Of a stretch of 64,000 nt of DNA, positions 8,412 through 17,374 are shown one piece after another. The DNA is taken from positions 62,001 through 126,000 of the forward strand of contig MAAF01000120.1 in assembly GCA_002163005.1 (NCBI GenBank), in the 5' to 3' direction. Source of the DNA: Colwellia psychrerythraea. GTDB taxonomy: Bacteria; Pseudomonadota; Gammaproteobacteria; Enterobacterales; Alteromonadaceae. Under the pieces are notes generated by a model. The model did not search any database. It was not told where the DNA came from and saw nothing but the letters and a program-made list of their open reading frames with translations. The number at the start of each line of letters is the position of its first letter. The first letter of the stretch is position 1. A program made the translations under genes and the position numbers.

Positions 8412-10085
8412 CTAGTTAGGATTGTATCTTCCTTGGCTGAGGATATTATGTGGGTCTAAGCTGCCTTTTATTTTATTGACTGTTTGCCAAAAATCAGTGT
8501 CCTTATTCAGTAACCACTGTTGTTGATCTATGTTTAGACGGTAGGGGACAAATCCTTTTTTTAGTCCTTCTGTTACCAAAGCTTTTAAGCAATTATGAGC
8601 ATCGGTGACTGCCTGTGGATTACTTAAATCGAAAACGATAGGAATTGTACTGTCAACACAATCGTGCTTTAGATTAGTAAAGGTAATAAAAGGCTCAATA
8701 TTATATTTTGGACAAGTCTCTCTAACAAACTCGACAAATTCTCGCATTTTCTTTGCTTTCATCGTTACTAATGGCGCGTACCAAAGTAAACCACAGCCGT
8801 CTTTTCCTGGTGATAATTCGTTTTTATTAAATCCTTCTGTTTCGGTATGACGCCAATAAGCAAGTTTTAAGGCAACCTTATTCGGCTTGCCCAGCATAAT
8901 CTCTTTACCCTTATTAAACGAATCAAGTTGCTCTACCGCCACGGATAAAGGTGGTACTTTATTAATCAATAACGAAGGGATGTATTTAATAACTTTATTC
9001 GCTACCACGATTATTAAGCTATTTGAATATATTCGTTTACAAGGCAATTGTTTAAAAATACGGTTAATTTCTTTTTTTACTGCTTTGACCACACCGACAC
9101 TGCCGTAAATACTACCAACAATGGTCCAATTAGGTGCTTGTAATTCTTTAGCTAATCTTTTGATATCTTGATTTTCCATTACTTGATGGACGTCATTACC
9201 CTTGGGATTCTTGGCAAACATTGATAATAAACGGCGTTGATCCATTAAGTTAATTGAGCCAACAATACCTTCATAGTCTTGTAATACTTGTCGTATTAAG
9301 GGGACCGCTTGTTCAAGTAAGGCATCATCTGCCATTTGGATAAAAAAGGAAGTGAAATCAGCTTTCTTCTTGGCTAATCGAATGGTTATTTGGCTCACTA
9401 TACCAAGGTTAGACTGGGTAAATAGTCCTTCCAAATAGGGGCCAAGTCCCCATTTAAAGGTTTTATCGACAAATTTTTCATCGCTGGCATCTAGTTCATT
9501 GACGGCTGACTGATAAGGCGTGCCATTGGCCCAATAACCTTGGATACTGTTAACGGCAGCAAAATGGTCTGTATAGGGGGTTATACCGTAACCTCGCTCT
9601 AAGGCGTTGGCTAGTATGGAGCAGTCTGGTCCTGCGCCAGTGACAGGTACCATATAGTCATGATTGTTTAGCAGTAAATAATCACTTAATTGCTGTTGAG
9701 TGACTCCAGGCTCAATTGTTACCAAGCCTAGTTCACTATCAAAGTGTTTTATATCGGTTAACTGACTTAAATCCAAAAGAATAATGTTTTTAGCTGTGCC
9801 AGCAGGTTGGCTAGTGCCATAACCCCAATTTTTCCCTGTGCTTATAGGGTAAAGAGAAAAAGCGAGTTGTTCATCTGTCGCACAGTGGTTGGCCAAATCA
9901 AGTAGTGCTTTGATCTCATGGGATTGAGTTAGTGTAATTACGGCAAATATACTTCTTTGTTTATTTTCAAAGAACGTTAATCCTTCAGTGCCAAGCATAA
10001 AGCGGGAAAGTTGCTGAGGATCAAATGATAAACTCGAATCAGTTGTTAATACATTTTCAATGAGAGAAATAAGTTTCTGTGACAT
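8412..10085 (-). CDS. FAD-binding oxidoreductase, vanillyl-alcohol-oxidase type
   Basis: A 557-residue flavoenzyme of the FAD_binding_4 / VAO superfamily. Residues about 50-230 hold the FAD-binding half, including GKNWGYGTSQPAG, LVTIEPGVTQQQL and VPVTGAGPDCSILANALERG. The C-terminal half is the cap domain typical of p-cresol methylhydroxylase relatives, ending HNILSQGRYNP. It should oxidise a small alcohol, phenol or amine; the substrate is unknown. It sits 34 bases behind the acyltransferase gene on the same strand, so both probably share a transcript and a pathway with the degraded ligase/decarboxylase upstream. Confidence 0.85.
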   Translation of the reverse strand: MSQKLISLIENVLTTDSSLSFDPQQLSRFMLGTEGLTFFENKQRSIFAVITLTQSHEIKALLDLANHCATDEQLAFSLYPISTGKNWGYGTSQPAGTAKNIILLDLSQLTDIKHFDSELGLVTIEPGVTQQQLSDYLLLNNHDYMVPVTGAGPDCSILANALERGYGITPYTDHFAAVNSIQGYWANGTPYQSAVNELDASDEKFVDKTFKWGLGPYLEGLFTQSNLGIVSQITIRLAKKKADFTSFFIQMADDALLEQAVPLIRQVLQDYEGIVGSINLMDQRRLLSMFAKNPKGNDVHQVMENQDIKRLAKELQAPNWTIVGSIYGSVGVVKAVKKEINRIFKQLPCKRIYSNSLIIVVANKVIKYIPSLLINKVPPLSVAVEQLDSFNKGKEIMLGKPNKVALKLAYWRHTETEGFNKNELSPGKDGCGLLWYAPLVTMKAKKMREFVEFVRETCPKYNIEPFITFTNLKHDCVDSTIPIVFDLSNPQAVTDAHNCLKALVTEGLKKGFVPYRLNIDQQQWLLNKDTDFWQTVNKIKGSLDPHNILSQGRYNPN

Positions 10086-10119
10086 AAGAGGTGCTTAGTG
10101 GCTTTCCGCTATAATTTTT

Positions 10120-10944
10120 TTAGGCTAAATCTAATTGATTCAGTTGTGAGCAAATGTCTTCTTCAATGGTACTAAAAAGACTTTTAAAACCAGGAGAGAG
10201 ATTTTTCATAAAAATTTCAGGGTTAATATAATAAGGGGCGCGTAAACCATGATAATCAACAGGGGCACCGAGTTGCTGAAAATTAATACCGATAAATTTC
10301 ATGCTACGGGCAAGTCTAGGTTCCATCATCACATAAATATGACGAATACCGGTATTCATACTCATAGTGGCTGCCGCCATATATAATCCTATGGCTATGA
10401 AGGGGAAACAACGTAATTCGGTTTCTGAATAGGTGATTTCACTGATAACGCCAGTACCTGAGCCTTTATAGTTATCGGCCTTACGGCGACGAAAATCAGA
10501 CTTAACGGCTAAACGTGATATTTCTGCTATTTCATTGCGATTAAAGCGTTTAGGGCTAAGTTCTTCGTTAGTGATCGACCCCATACAATATTTCTCAATG
10601 GGAAGTAATTCATCAGGGCCACTTGAAGTGACTATGCGTACACAGCTAGTGAATGTCCCTGACGATTTATGTTTGATTAAAGAAAACATTGATTGGTGAT
10701 CAAATTCATCTGTTTCTTGGCCATTGTCTCTAACCTCTTCAAAAGCAAGTTCTTCACAGTAAACACTATGACGAATTTTAAATGCTTCTTCTTTTAAGGT
10801 TTGGCTGACAGCAATACAAGGCTGTAAAAATTGCGTAAAATGATCTGATATACTATGCGCCTCTCTACTCGCCTTAGCGGAGACAATTTTTTTGGTGATA
10901 TCACCAATAATGGGGGTGTCTAATAATCGTTTGTTCCAGTTCAT
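10120..10944 (-). CDS. Exosortase/PEP-CTERM-associated N-acyltransferase (FeeM/LuxI-like)
   Basis: A 274-residue protein of the GNAT-like group that includes acyl-homoserine-lactone and N-acyl amino acid synthases. Hallmarks are FKIRHSVYCEELAFE (about residues 56-70), ETDEFD (about 77-82), CVRIV (about 101-105) and EISRLAVKSDFRRR (about 142-155). Family members found with exosortase systems are thought to transfer an acyl group to an amine, but no exosortase or PEP-CTERM protein is present in this window. GGA stands before the ATG. The pseudogene of its probable partner enzymes lies directly upstream. Confidence 0.8.
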   Translation of the reverse strand: MNWNKRLLDTPIIGDITKKIVSAKASREAHSISDHFTQFLQPCIAVSQTLKEEAFKIRHSVYCEELAFEEVRDNGQETDEFDHQSMFSLIKHKSSGTFTSCVRIVTSSGPDELLPIEKYCMGSITNEELSPKRFNRNEIAEISRLAVKSDFRRRKADNYKGSGTGVISEITYSETELRCFPFIAIGLYMAAATMSMNTGIRHIYVMMEPRLARSMKFIGINFQQLGAPVDYHGLRAPYYINPEIFMKNLSPGFKSLFSTIEEDICSQLNQLDLA

Positions 10945-11031
10945 TTTTATTCCATGATGAAATTGTAAATAACTAGGCTAATTTCAGTACAGTTGTTAAG
11001 ACAAGCTACCTGTAATTATGCGAAGATAATA

Positions 11032-11456
11032 TTAAATTAATAGTTCACTTACTTGCGGCTGACTAAGAAAATCCTTAGGGCTGGCTGTAGCACCATAGGC
11101 CCCTGATTGAAAGACAACAACATAATCGCCCATATTAGCTTTAGGTAACATTACTTTATCAGCTAAAATATCAAGCGGAGTGCATAAGGGACCAACGATG
11201 TTAACTAGTTCTTGAACATCTCCTTGAGTTTGTTTCCAATAGCTACAATACTTTGAACATTTTCTTGATTTTTTGCTAAATAAATACCAATGCGATCGCC
11301 GCATGTAATGGAAAGTGAAGCATAAGCTTGCGCTACCTTAGTTATTTTTTCATTAAGCTGGGCATAACTCAGACTAATATTTTTAACTTGCAGCGCAATT
11401 GCTTCGGGAGAGCGTTGTACACTGTGGCTTATAAACTCGTGAACAAAGGTAATCAT
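11032..11456 (-). pseudogene. Deletion-fusion remnant: AMP-forming acyl-CoA ligase N-terminus joined to PLP decarboxylase C-terminus
   Basis: Reading from 11456, the first 67 or so residues match the beginning of an AMP-forming acyl ligase (opening MITFVHEFISHSVQRSPEAI, later SYAQLNEKI and CGDRIGIYLAKNQENV). The sequence then switches to decarboxylase-like VAIGNKL. After a frame change near 11225-11240, the rest matches the end of an exosortase-type pyridoxal-dependent decarboxylase (VNIVGPLCTPLDILADKV, then GDYVVVFQSGAYGATASP, and a C-terminus at 11032). An internal deletion of roughly two to two and a half kilobases, inferred from usual family lengths, plus a frameshift would explain this. 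Neither enzyme can be functional. Confidence 0.8.
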
Positions 11457-11843
11457 TTATCATCCTGAAAATTAATATGGGACACTTCTTAGCAATGCTA
11501 TTATGACTGTGAAAGCATTACATAGGCAAGTACGATATAGAATAAATGCTTATAATTTAATGAGCTATATCATGAGTTGTCGTGTTAATCATGATTTGAA
11601 TAGCTTCCATTACAGTTTGAATTCCAATTTTATACAGCCCATAATTCTTTTTGATCACTATACAATTAACCTCTGAATCTTTACCCCTTTTTATTACAAT
11701 AGTGTTAGACCAAAAATGCTTGATGATATATTCGTGAAAATATTGTTTGCTAACTATAATATTTAAGCATTTTGTATGAAACATGGTTTAAGATAGTATT
11801 CGTTTTCGATAACAACTATAGCTTACTTTATTTAGGAAAAATT
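11457..11843. other. Intergenic region between pseudogene and S1 protease
   Basis: About 390 AT-rich bases. A 75-codon frame on the minus strand (11557-11784) has no recognisable family, no clear ribosome binding site and low-complexity composition, so it is not called as a gene. It may be decayed sequence from the former biosynthetic cluster. Promoters for both flanking genes must lie here, but none is convincing. Confidence 0.4.
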
Positions 11844-12608
11844 ATGTCTATACATATCCCCTTACTGCTAGTTCTTGCTTCTTTATTTACGCCATACGCT
11901 CAAGCGGAATTTGTTGACGTTGTCGCTAAAATTAAACCTTCGGTTGTTGGCATCGGCATACATACACCAACGAGTCGACCACAAAATATTTTACGTGGCA
12001 CCGGTTTTGTTATCGGTGATGGCCATTACATTGTTACTAATGACCATGTATTGCCCACGTTATTAAACGAAAGCTTATTACAAAAAATGGCCGTTTTTAT
12101 TGGTTCTGGTAAAAATGCTAAAGTGAGAGAAGCTGAGATTGTTGTCACATCAAGTCTATATGATTTAGCCATTTTAAAAGTCTCTGGACCTGCCTTACCC
12201 GCCATGACTTTAGCAAGTTCAGATTTGTACGCAGATGGGAGCTACATTGCTTTTACCGGTTTTCCCATTGGCGGTGTGCTGGGGCTTTACCCCGTGACTC
12301 ATCGAGGAATGATTGCCAGTATTACTCCTACTGTTGTTCCTGCGGCTTCTGCGGGGCAAATTAATTTAAAAATGCTCAAACGTATGAGAAATCCTTATTT
12401 GGTTTATCAGCTTGATGCGACGGCCTATCCTGGAAACAGTGGCAGTGCTATGTATGATATGAAAACAGGGAAAGTGGTAGGCATAATTAATAAAGTCTTT
12501 GTACAAGCAACGAAAGAGGCGGTAATAAGTAATCCTAGTGGTATCACTTATGCAATACCAGTGAAGTACTTACATCAAGTTTTACGAGAAAATAATATCA
12601 CACTTTAA
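11844..12608 (+). CDS. Secreted trypsin-like serine protease (S1, no PDZ domain)
   Basis: A 254-residue protein beginning with a signal peptide (hydrophobic run to AQAEF, about residue 23). The catalytic triad is visible: histidine in VTNDHV, aspartate in YDLAILKV and serine in YPGNSGSAMYD. This is the DegP-like S1C chymotrypsin fold, but no PDZ domain follows. The ATG at 11844 is preferred to an in-frame ATG 72 bases upstream because AGGA precedes it and the signal peptide then starts cleanly. Likely periplasmic. A hairpin overlapping the stop codon terminates it. Confidence 0.85.
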   Translation: MSIHIPLLLVLASLFTPYAQAEFVDVVAKIKPSVVGIGIHTPTSRPQNILRGTGFVIGDGHYIVTNDHVLPTLLNESLLQKMAVFIGSGKNAKVREAEIVVTSSLYDLAILKVSGPALPAMTLASSDLYADGSYIAFTGFPIGGVLGLYPVTHRGMIASITPTVVPAASAGQINLKMLKRMRNPYLVYQLDATAYPGNSGSAMYDMKTGKVVGIINKVFVQATKEAVISNPSGITYAIPVKYLHQVLRENNITL

Positions 12609-12622
12609 TTGTGATATTTTTT
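12594..12622 (+). terminator. Terminator after S1 protease gene
   Basis: Inverted arms AATATCAC and GTGATATT followed by a T run. The left arm includes the last codons of the protease gene. Confidence 0.7.
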
Positions 12623-12661
12623 ACTTTAAGTTTAAGAATATTATGGCGTTAGTTATTTTAT

Positions 12662-13441
12662 TTACTCAGTTATTTTAGCTTCAATTATATTATCAGTCGC
12701 TTTTTGATATAACCGTGAGAGTGGCACTAGCTCAATGCCATGTAACTTTAATGTAGGAATTAGCCTATTTAATGTCGCCACGGTCTCTGGATGCGGATGG
12801 GCGATAGCAATCGCTGTTTGGTGTTTTTGGGCGAAATTAACGAGTTGCTTAAATTGCTGACTAATATACTCATCAGTTAGTTCATTATCCAAAAATATAT
12901 GCCGTGCTTTAACTGGTACACCAAAGTCGATAGCAGCTTGTTGTGCTTTTGAATGAGGGCTGGTTTTACTGTCTAAAAAAAGCAAATTATTTTGCTTTAA
13001 AAACGCCATAGTCCAAGCCATAGGTTGATATAACTGGGTGAGATAACTTCCCATATGATTATTAATACCAATAGCAAATGGAATTTCAGCGAAGGATTTA
13101 GTTAAGCTTTGACTAAATGCTTGCTCATCCATATTACTTGTTAGCGCTCCAGGACCTAATTTCTTTCTATTTTCAGATTCCATTGGAACATGAATTAGCA
13201 CATCGTGATTAGTGCTGTTCGCTTGTATCGCAAGTCTTTTGCCATAGGTGGTATGAGGGAGCACAGCATAAGTAATTGCCCCAGGTAAAGTGAACGCATG
13301 CTTGTCGGTGTAACGATAGCCCATATCATCGATGACGATAGCAACTTGGCTAGTGTGGGCAATACTTTGGACACTAAATAATGTCAAAAAAAGTACGAGT
13401 AAAGGACGCATGGAGATGATTTTTAGAAGAGTATTTAGCAC
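12662..13441 (-). CDS. yibQ: Divergent polysaccharide deacetylase family protein YibQ
   Basis: A 259-residue exported protein of the divergent polysaccharide deacetylase group. The N-terminal hydrophobic leader ends near SIAHTSQ, and the first strand carries VAIVIDDMGYR, followed by HVPMES, INNHMGS and AIAHPHPETV, all typical of the family. The substrate is unproven. Usually it lies directly after envC; here 386 bases with an inserted repeat separate them. The start may be the GTG at 13441 or the ATG at 13408; neither has a clear ribosome binding site, and the shorter form gives a neater signal peptide. Confidence 0.85.
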   Translation of the reverse strand: MLNTLLKIISMRPLLVLFLTLFSVQSIAHTSQVAIVIDDMGYRYTDKHAFTLPGAITYAVLPHTTYGKRLAIQANSTNHDVLIHVPMESENRKKLGPGALTSNMDEQAFSQSLTKSFAEIPFAIGINNHMGSYLTQLYQPMAWTMAFLKQNNLLFLDSKTSPHSKAQQAAIDFGVPVKARHIFLDNELTDEYISQQFKQLVNFAQKHQTAIAIAHPHPETVATLNRLIPTLKLHGIELVPLSRLYQKATDNIIEAKITE

Positions 13442-13545
13442 AGGATAATATTTGTCTTTTTAATTATTATAATAAAGCCTAGCAGTTATTTATACCAATC
13501 TATATAAGAAAGTGGTCACTTCTTTATGCGAGATGGTTTTGTGTA

Positions 13546-13810
13546 ATACCAATTTGATTAAATTTCTTCCCAACTCAGAGCTATACTCGATGTTCAATAA
13601 TAAGGCAAATTCGTTTCGGTTTAGTCACTCTAAATCAAATGAATTTAACGAAGTTAGTGGGCATCGAGTAAGCTCCCAAGGGCGAGTCTAAAAGGCTTAC
13701 ACGCTGCGTTATTAATTTTGAGAAGGGAATAACCATTCTCTTCAATCAATGCCTTGCCTCTAAGCCTTTTACCTCTCGCTGAGTGGGAAAGAACTTAATC
13801 AACTTGGTAT
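13546..13810. repeat. MITE-like palindromic element, full-length copy 2
   Basis: A 265-bp element with imperfect terminal inverted repeats of about 27 bp (left ATACCAATTTGATTAAATTT, right ending AATCAACTTGGTAT). The right-hand inner part is strongly similar to that of the 157-422 copy (shared GGGCGAGT, then CTTCAATCAATGCCTTGCCT and CTCGCTGA), while the terminal repeats differ. It sits inside the usually contiguous envC-yibQ operon and must be transcribed through, or must break it. Another lone ATACCAATC lies at 13493-13501. Confidence 0.8.
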
Positions 13811-13827
13811 AATAGGTAGTTCAATAA

Positions 13828-15063
13828 TTACCGGCACCAAAGTTTAGGGTTGAGTGCTTTGCCTTGATGGCGAATTTCAAAATAAAGACCTGATTGCTCT
13901 AAACCACCACTTTGACCAATTAACGCAATAGGCTCTCCGGTTTCTACACGATCACCGACGGATTTTAATAAGGTTTGGTTGTGGGCGTATAAACTCATAT
14001 AGCCATTACCATGATCAATCACAGTTAATAAACCGTAACCTTTAAGCCAATCTGAAAATAATACCTTACCATTATGAATGGTTTGCACTTGGCGACTTAT
14101 CGGCGCACTAATTAATACCCCTTTCCATGTTAAGTAGCCTTGTTTTCGAGTGCCAAATCTATGCAGTATACGTCCTTTAACGGGCCAAGATAACTTTCGT
14201 TTTAACTGACTTAAGCCAGTTAAATCAATTTCAGCTTGGATAAGCGCGGCTAGTTTAATCAGTGCTTGGTTTAAATTATTCTCTTCGGCTTTGAGTTTAT
14301 TTAATTGTTGTTGGCTGGAAAGTAACTTACGGCCTAATTTTTTTAGAGTCTTGCTACGCTGTACTTTACTACGACGAAATTGGGTATCTTGCTGCAATTG
14401 TTCATCTTTGAGCTGTTGTAAATACTCAATTTGTGTTTGATGCTCAGTACTTACTTCTAAGAGTTGTGCGATGGTCACTTGGAAATTATCAATCTCTTTT
14501 GTTCGGGCTTGATTTAAGTATTGATAGTAGCTGATGGTACGTTGGATTTTTTCACTTTGATCTTGGTTTAGCAACAATTTGAGGTAATCGTGTTGGCCAG
14601 TGGTGTAGGCCGCTCTAAGTTGTTGTGCCAATAAACGTTCCTGTCTTTGCTTGGCAATGGTTAACTGTTTTTTCTTTAGGGCTAAGGCAGAGATTTTTTC
14701 TTGAGTTGTTTCTAAATCAGTTTCTATTTTATTGATTGCTTTGGCTACTTTTGCAATAGCTAAGTCATCATTTTTTAACTGTTGCTCTAAACTACTACGT
14801 TGCTTGTTAGCATCAAAAATATTCGACTCTTGTTTGGCAATGGCCTTTTGAACATCACTGAGTTTTGCACGATTCTGTTTTTGCGCACTTTCATTACGGT
14901 TACTTTGCTCTGCTTGCAAGGGAAAAGCAAACAGAAAACTTAGTATTACTATGATTGCAGCCGTTACATGCGGAAGGTGCTTATTTGCTAAATACGTGTG
15001 GATAAACAATCTCATAATAGGTAATGGAAATAAATCAAAAGCCAATGTATCACTTAAACCCAT
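13828..15063 (-). CDS. envC: Murein hydrolase activator EnvC
   Basis: A 411-residue periplasmic protein that activates cell-separation amidases at the division site. After a signal peptide (hydrophobic core about residues 34-50, ending PLQAEQ) comes a long coiled coil (about 60-260), then a LytM/M23 domain (about 290-411) with YGLLTVIDHGNGYMSLYAHN and GLYFEIRHQGKALNP. The metal ligands of active M23 peptidases are not all present, as expected for the non-enzymatic EnvC. The ATG at 15063 has GAGG four bases upstream, but both lie inside a hairpin; an ATG at 15015 would give a shorter leader but has no ribosome binding site. Confidence 0.9.
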   Translation of the reverse strand: MGLSDTLAFDLFPLPIMRLFIHTYLANKHLPHVTAAIIVILSFLFAFPLQAEQSNRNESAQKQNRAKLSDVQKAIAKQESNIFDANKQRSSLEQQLKNDDLAIAKVAKAINKIETDLETTQEKISALALKKKQLTIAKQRQERLLAQQLRAAYTTGQHDYLKLLLNQDQSEKIQRTISYYQYLNQARTKEIDNFQVTIAQLLEVSTEHQTQIEYLQQLKDEQLQQDTQFRRSKVQRSKTLKKLGRKLLSSQQQLNKLKAEENNLNQALIKLAALIQAEIDLTGLSQLKRKLSWPVKGRILHRFGTRKQGYLTWKGVLISAPISRQVQTIHNGKVLFSDWLKGYGLLTVIDHGNGYMSLYAHNQTLLKSVGDRVETGEPIALIGQSGGLEQSGLYFEIRHQGKALNPKLWCR

Positions 15064-15096
15064 GTCACCTCAAGAAGTGCATCTCTTGCGGTGACA
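15063..15096 (-). promoter_or_regulatory. Hairpin covering the envC ribosome binding site and start
   Basis: On the minus strand the arms TGTCACC and GGTGACA pair perfectly. After one mismatch, CAAGA pairs with TCTTG, leaving an eight-base loop. The GAGG ribosome binding site and the first base of the ATG at 15063 are in the downstream arm, so folding would block initiation. There is no T run, so a terminator for gpmI is less likely. Seen in sequence; a regulatory role is inference. Confidence 0.5.
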
Positions 15097-15120
15097 TAGT
15101 TATAGTCTATTCATTTATTA

Positions 15121-16683
15121 TCACTTAATTAACTGCATGAGTACTGATCCAGTCATCTCTTCAGGTTGTTCCATACCCATTAAGTGTAATACGCTTGGCG
15201 AAATATCACTTAAGGTACCAGAAGCCGCTGGCGAAGCATTTCTGCCAACATAGATAAGCGGCACAGGTTCGCAGGTATGAGCAGTATGTGCTTGCCCTGA
15301 TACTGTGTCTTGCATTTGTTCAGCATTACCATGGTCGGCAGTAATTAAACATTCACCACCATTCTCTTGGGCTGCTTTAACAACACGACCAACACAAGTA
15401 TCTACCGCTTCACAGGCTTTTACAGCGGCATCAAAACTACCAGTATGACCAACCATGTCACCATTAGGGTAATTACAAACGATAAAGTCATATTTACCAC
15501 TTTCAATAGCGCCAACGAGCTTATCGGTAAGTAGAGTGGAATTCATTTCAGGCTGTAAATCGTAGGTTGCGACATCAGGTGAGGGCACTAAAATACGGTC
15601 TTCGCCAGCAAACATATCTTCTTTGCCACCACTAAAGAAAAAGGTGACATGGGCATACTTTTCCGTTTCAGAAATCCGCAATTGAGTTTTATTATGTTTA
15701 GCTAACCATTCACCCATGACGTTATTGAGCGGCGTGGGAGAAAAAGCTGATGGAGCATCGATATCTGCAGCATATTGTGTCAGCATAACAAAATTGCTTA
15801 TTGCTGGAATACACTTTCGCTCAAAGCCATTAAAGTTTTTGTCGGTAAAACAACGACTAAATTGACGCGCTCTATCTGCTCTAAAGTTCATAAAGATCAA
15901 CGCATCACCATCATTTATCTCAATGGTTTTACCTGATGGACTTGCTATAGCGCTGGCACCAACAAACTCATCATTCTCATTACGTTCATAGGCCGCAGCA
16001 AGAGCATCCAACGCACTATTATATTGGTGTAAACCTTCGCCATTGACCATCAAGTTATAAGCAGCTTCAACACGATCCCAGCGTTGATCTCTATCCATAG
16101 CATAATATCGGCCAATAACTGAAGCTATTTGGCCTTCGCCAGTATCGGTTTCTGTAAATAACTCTGAAAATTTTTGTTGAGCTTTTTCTAAAGAAGCTTG
16201 TGCACTGCGTGGCGGCGTATCACGGCCATCTAAAAATGCATGTAAGTAAACTTTTTGAGCACCACGTTTTTTGGCTAGTTCCATCATGGCGAAGATATGT
16301 TCTTCATGACTATGGACGCCACCAGGAGAAAGTAAACCGAAAATGTGCACAGCATTATTGTTTGATGTTGCGGTATCTACTGCTTGGCAAAGCGTAGGGT
16401 TTTCAATAAAGTCACCATCACTTATCGCTTTAGTGATACGAGTGAAGTCTTGATATACCACACGGCCAGCACCTAAATTCACATGACCTACTTCGGAGTT
16501 GCCCATCTGTCCTTCAGGTAAGCCAACGGCCATGCCTGAAGTATCAATAAGCATATTTGGATACTTGGCTTTTAAATCATCTAATACTGGTGTGTTTGCT
16601 TGATGAATCGCGTTTGAGCTCGTTTCTTCTCTATATCCCCAACCATCTAGAATCATCAGTACCGTTGATTTCTTATTCGCCAT
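15121..16683 (-). CDS. gpmI: 2,3-bisphosphoglycerate-independent phosphoglycerate mutase
   Basis: A 520-residue cytosolic enzyme interconverting 3- and 2-phosphoglycerate in glycolysis and gluconeogenesis, using two metal ions (normally manganese). Metal and phosphoserine sites are visible: [10 protein letters not shown] (about residues 10-19), [14 protein letters not shown] with the reactive serine (about 62-75), [23 protein letters not shown], and the late [10 protein letters not shown]. The length is normal for the family. It heads the conserved gpmI-envC-yibQ group and is divergent from yibN. Confidence 0.97.
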   Translation of the reverse strand: MANKKSTVLMILDGWGYREETSSNAIHQANTPVLDDLKAKYPNMLIDTSGMAVGLPEGQMGNSEVGHVNLGAGRVVYQDFTRITKAISDGDFIENPTLCQAVDTATSNNNAVHIFGLLSPGGVHSHEEHIFAMMELAKKRGAQKVYLHAFLDGRDTPPRSAQASLEKAQQKFSELFTETDTGEGQIASVIGRYYAMDRDQRWDRVEAAYNLMVNGEGLHQYNSALDALAAAYERNENDEFVGASAIASPSGKTIEINDGDALIFMNFRADRARQFSRCFTDKNFNGFERKCIPAISNFVMLTQYAADIDAPSAFSPTPLNNVMGEWLAKHNKTQLRISETEKYAHVTFFFSGGKEDMFAGEDRILVPSPDVATYDLQPEMNSTLLTDKLVGAIESGKYDFIVCNYPNGDMVGHTGSFDAAVKACEAVDTCVGRVVKAAQENGGECLITADHGNAEQMQDTVSGQAHTAHTCEPVPLIYVGRNASPAASGTLSDISPSVLHLMGMEQPEEMTGSVLMQLIK

Positions 16684-16833
16684 TATTTTCCCCGTTTAAT
16701 TTAGTAACTTATGTGATTTATATATTTTATGAGCAAGTATTGTACACCCTCAGATTGTGTTATTCACTAAGGATTTAACATTGAAATGTTCCGTAAAGGG
16801 TTACTAAGCTTTAGCTGGCGGTATATGCTCGCA

Positions 16834-16860
16834 ATTCTAAGTCATTTGCGTATAATGTGC
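16834..16860 (+). promoter_or_regulatory. Possible promoter for the yibN-grxC-secB-gpsA block
   Basis: A consensus -10 hexamer TATAAT at 16851-16856 stands about 38 bases before the yibN start. The -35 region is weak, so the call rests on the -10 alone. Confidence 0.35.
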
Positions 16861-16893
16861 CGATTCGAAATTTGATAAAATGGGCATTTATTT

Positions 16894-17319
16894 ATGGAAC
16901 AATTAATTACTTTTGCAAGCGATAATGGCATGCTGAGCGCGGTTTGGGTTGCCTTAGTGGTAATGATAATCGTCACGACAGTTAGAATGAAAATGTCACC
17001 GATTAAACAAATCAGTACTCAAGATCTAACATTTTTGATGAACAAGGAAGAAGGTATTGCGCTTGATATCCGAAAAGAAAAGGAATTTAAAGCGGGACAT
17101 ATCCTTGATGCAATCAACCAACCTAGTGAAAAAATTAACAAAAATGACTTTACTAGTCTTGAAAAATATAAAGACAAGCCCATCATAGTAGTATGTGCTG
17201 CAGGTATGAGTGCTGTGCAAATTGCTAATGATTTATTTAAAGGTGGTTTCACTCGTGTTAGCGTACTTAAAGGTGGCATGAACAGCTGGACTAGTGCCGG
17301 TTTACCTGTTGCTAAGTAG
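16894..17319 (+). CDS. yibN: Rhodanese-like domain protein YibN
   Basis: A 141-residue protein with one N-terminal transmembrane helix (about residues 13-30) and a rhodanese domain (about 40-138). The active-site loop reads VVCAAGMSAVQ, with the persulfide-forming cysteine. ALDIRKEKEFKAGHI is the usual CH2A-type region. It presumably faces the cytosol and handles sulfane sulfur, but the true role is unclear. First gene of the yibN-grxC-secB-gpsA run, an arrangement also found in E. coli. Confidence 0.9.
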   Translation: MEQLITFASDNGMLSAVWVALVVMIIVTTVRMKMSPIKQISTQDLTFLMNKEEGIALDIRKEKEFKAGHILDAINQPSEKINKNDFTSLEKYKDKPIIVVCAAGMSAVQIANDLFKGGFTRVSVLKGGMNSWTSAGLPVAK

Positions 17320-17374
17320 AACATTTAGTACGGTTCTCACTATCCGTTAAAATAGAAAATGAAGAGTGATGAAA

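Noticed and set aside
11557-11784. 75-codon minus-strand frame before the S1 protease
   Set aside because: Low-complexity, no recognisable domain and no ribosome binding site; I checked for an acyl carrier protein remnant and saw no DSL-type motif.
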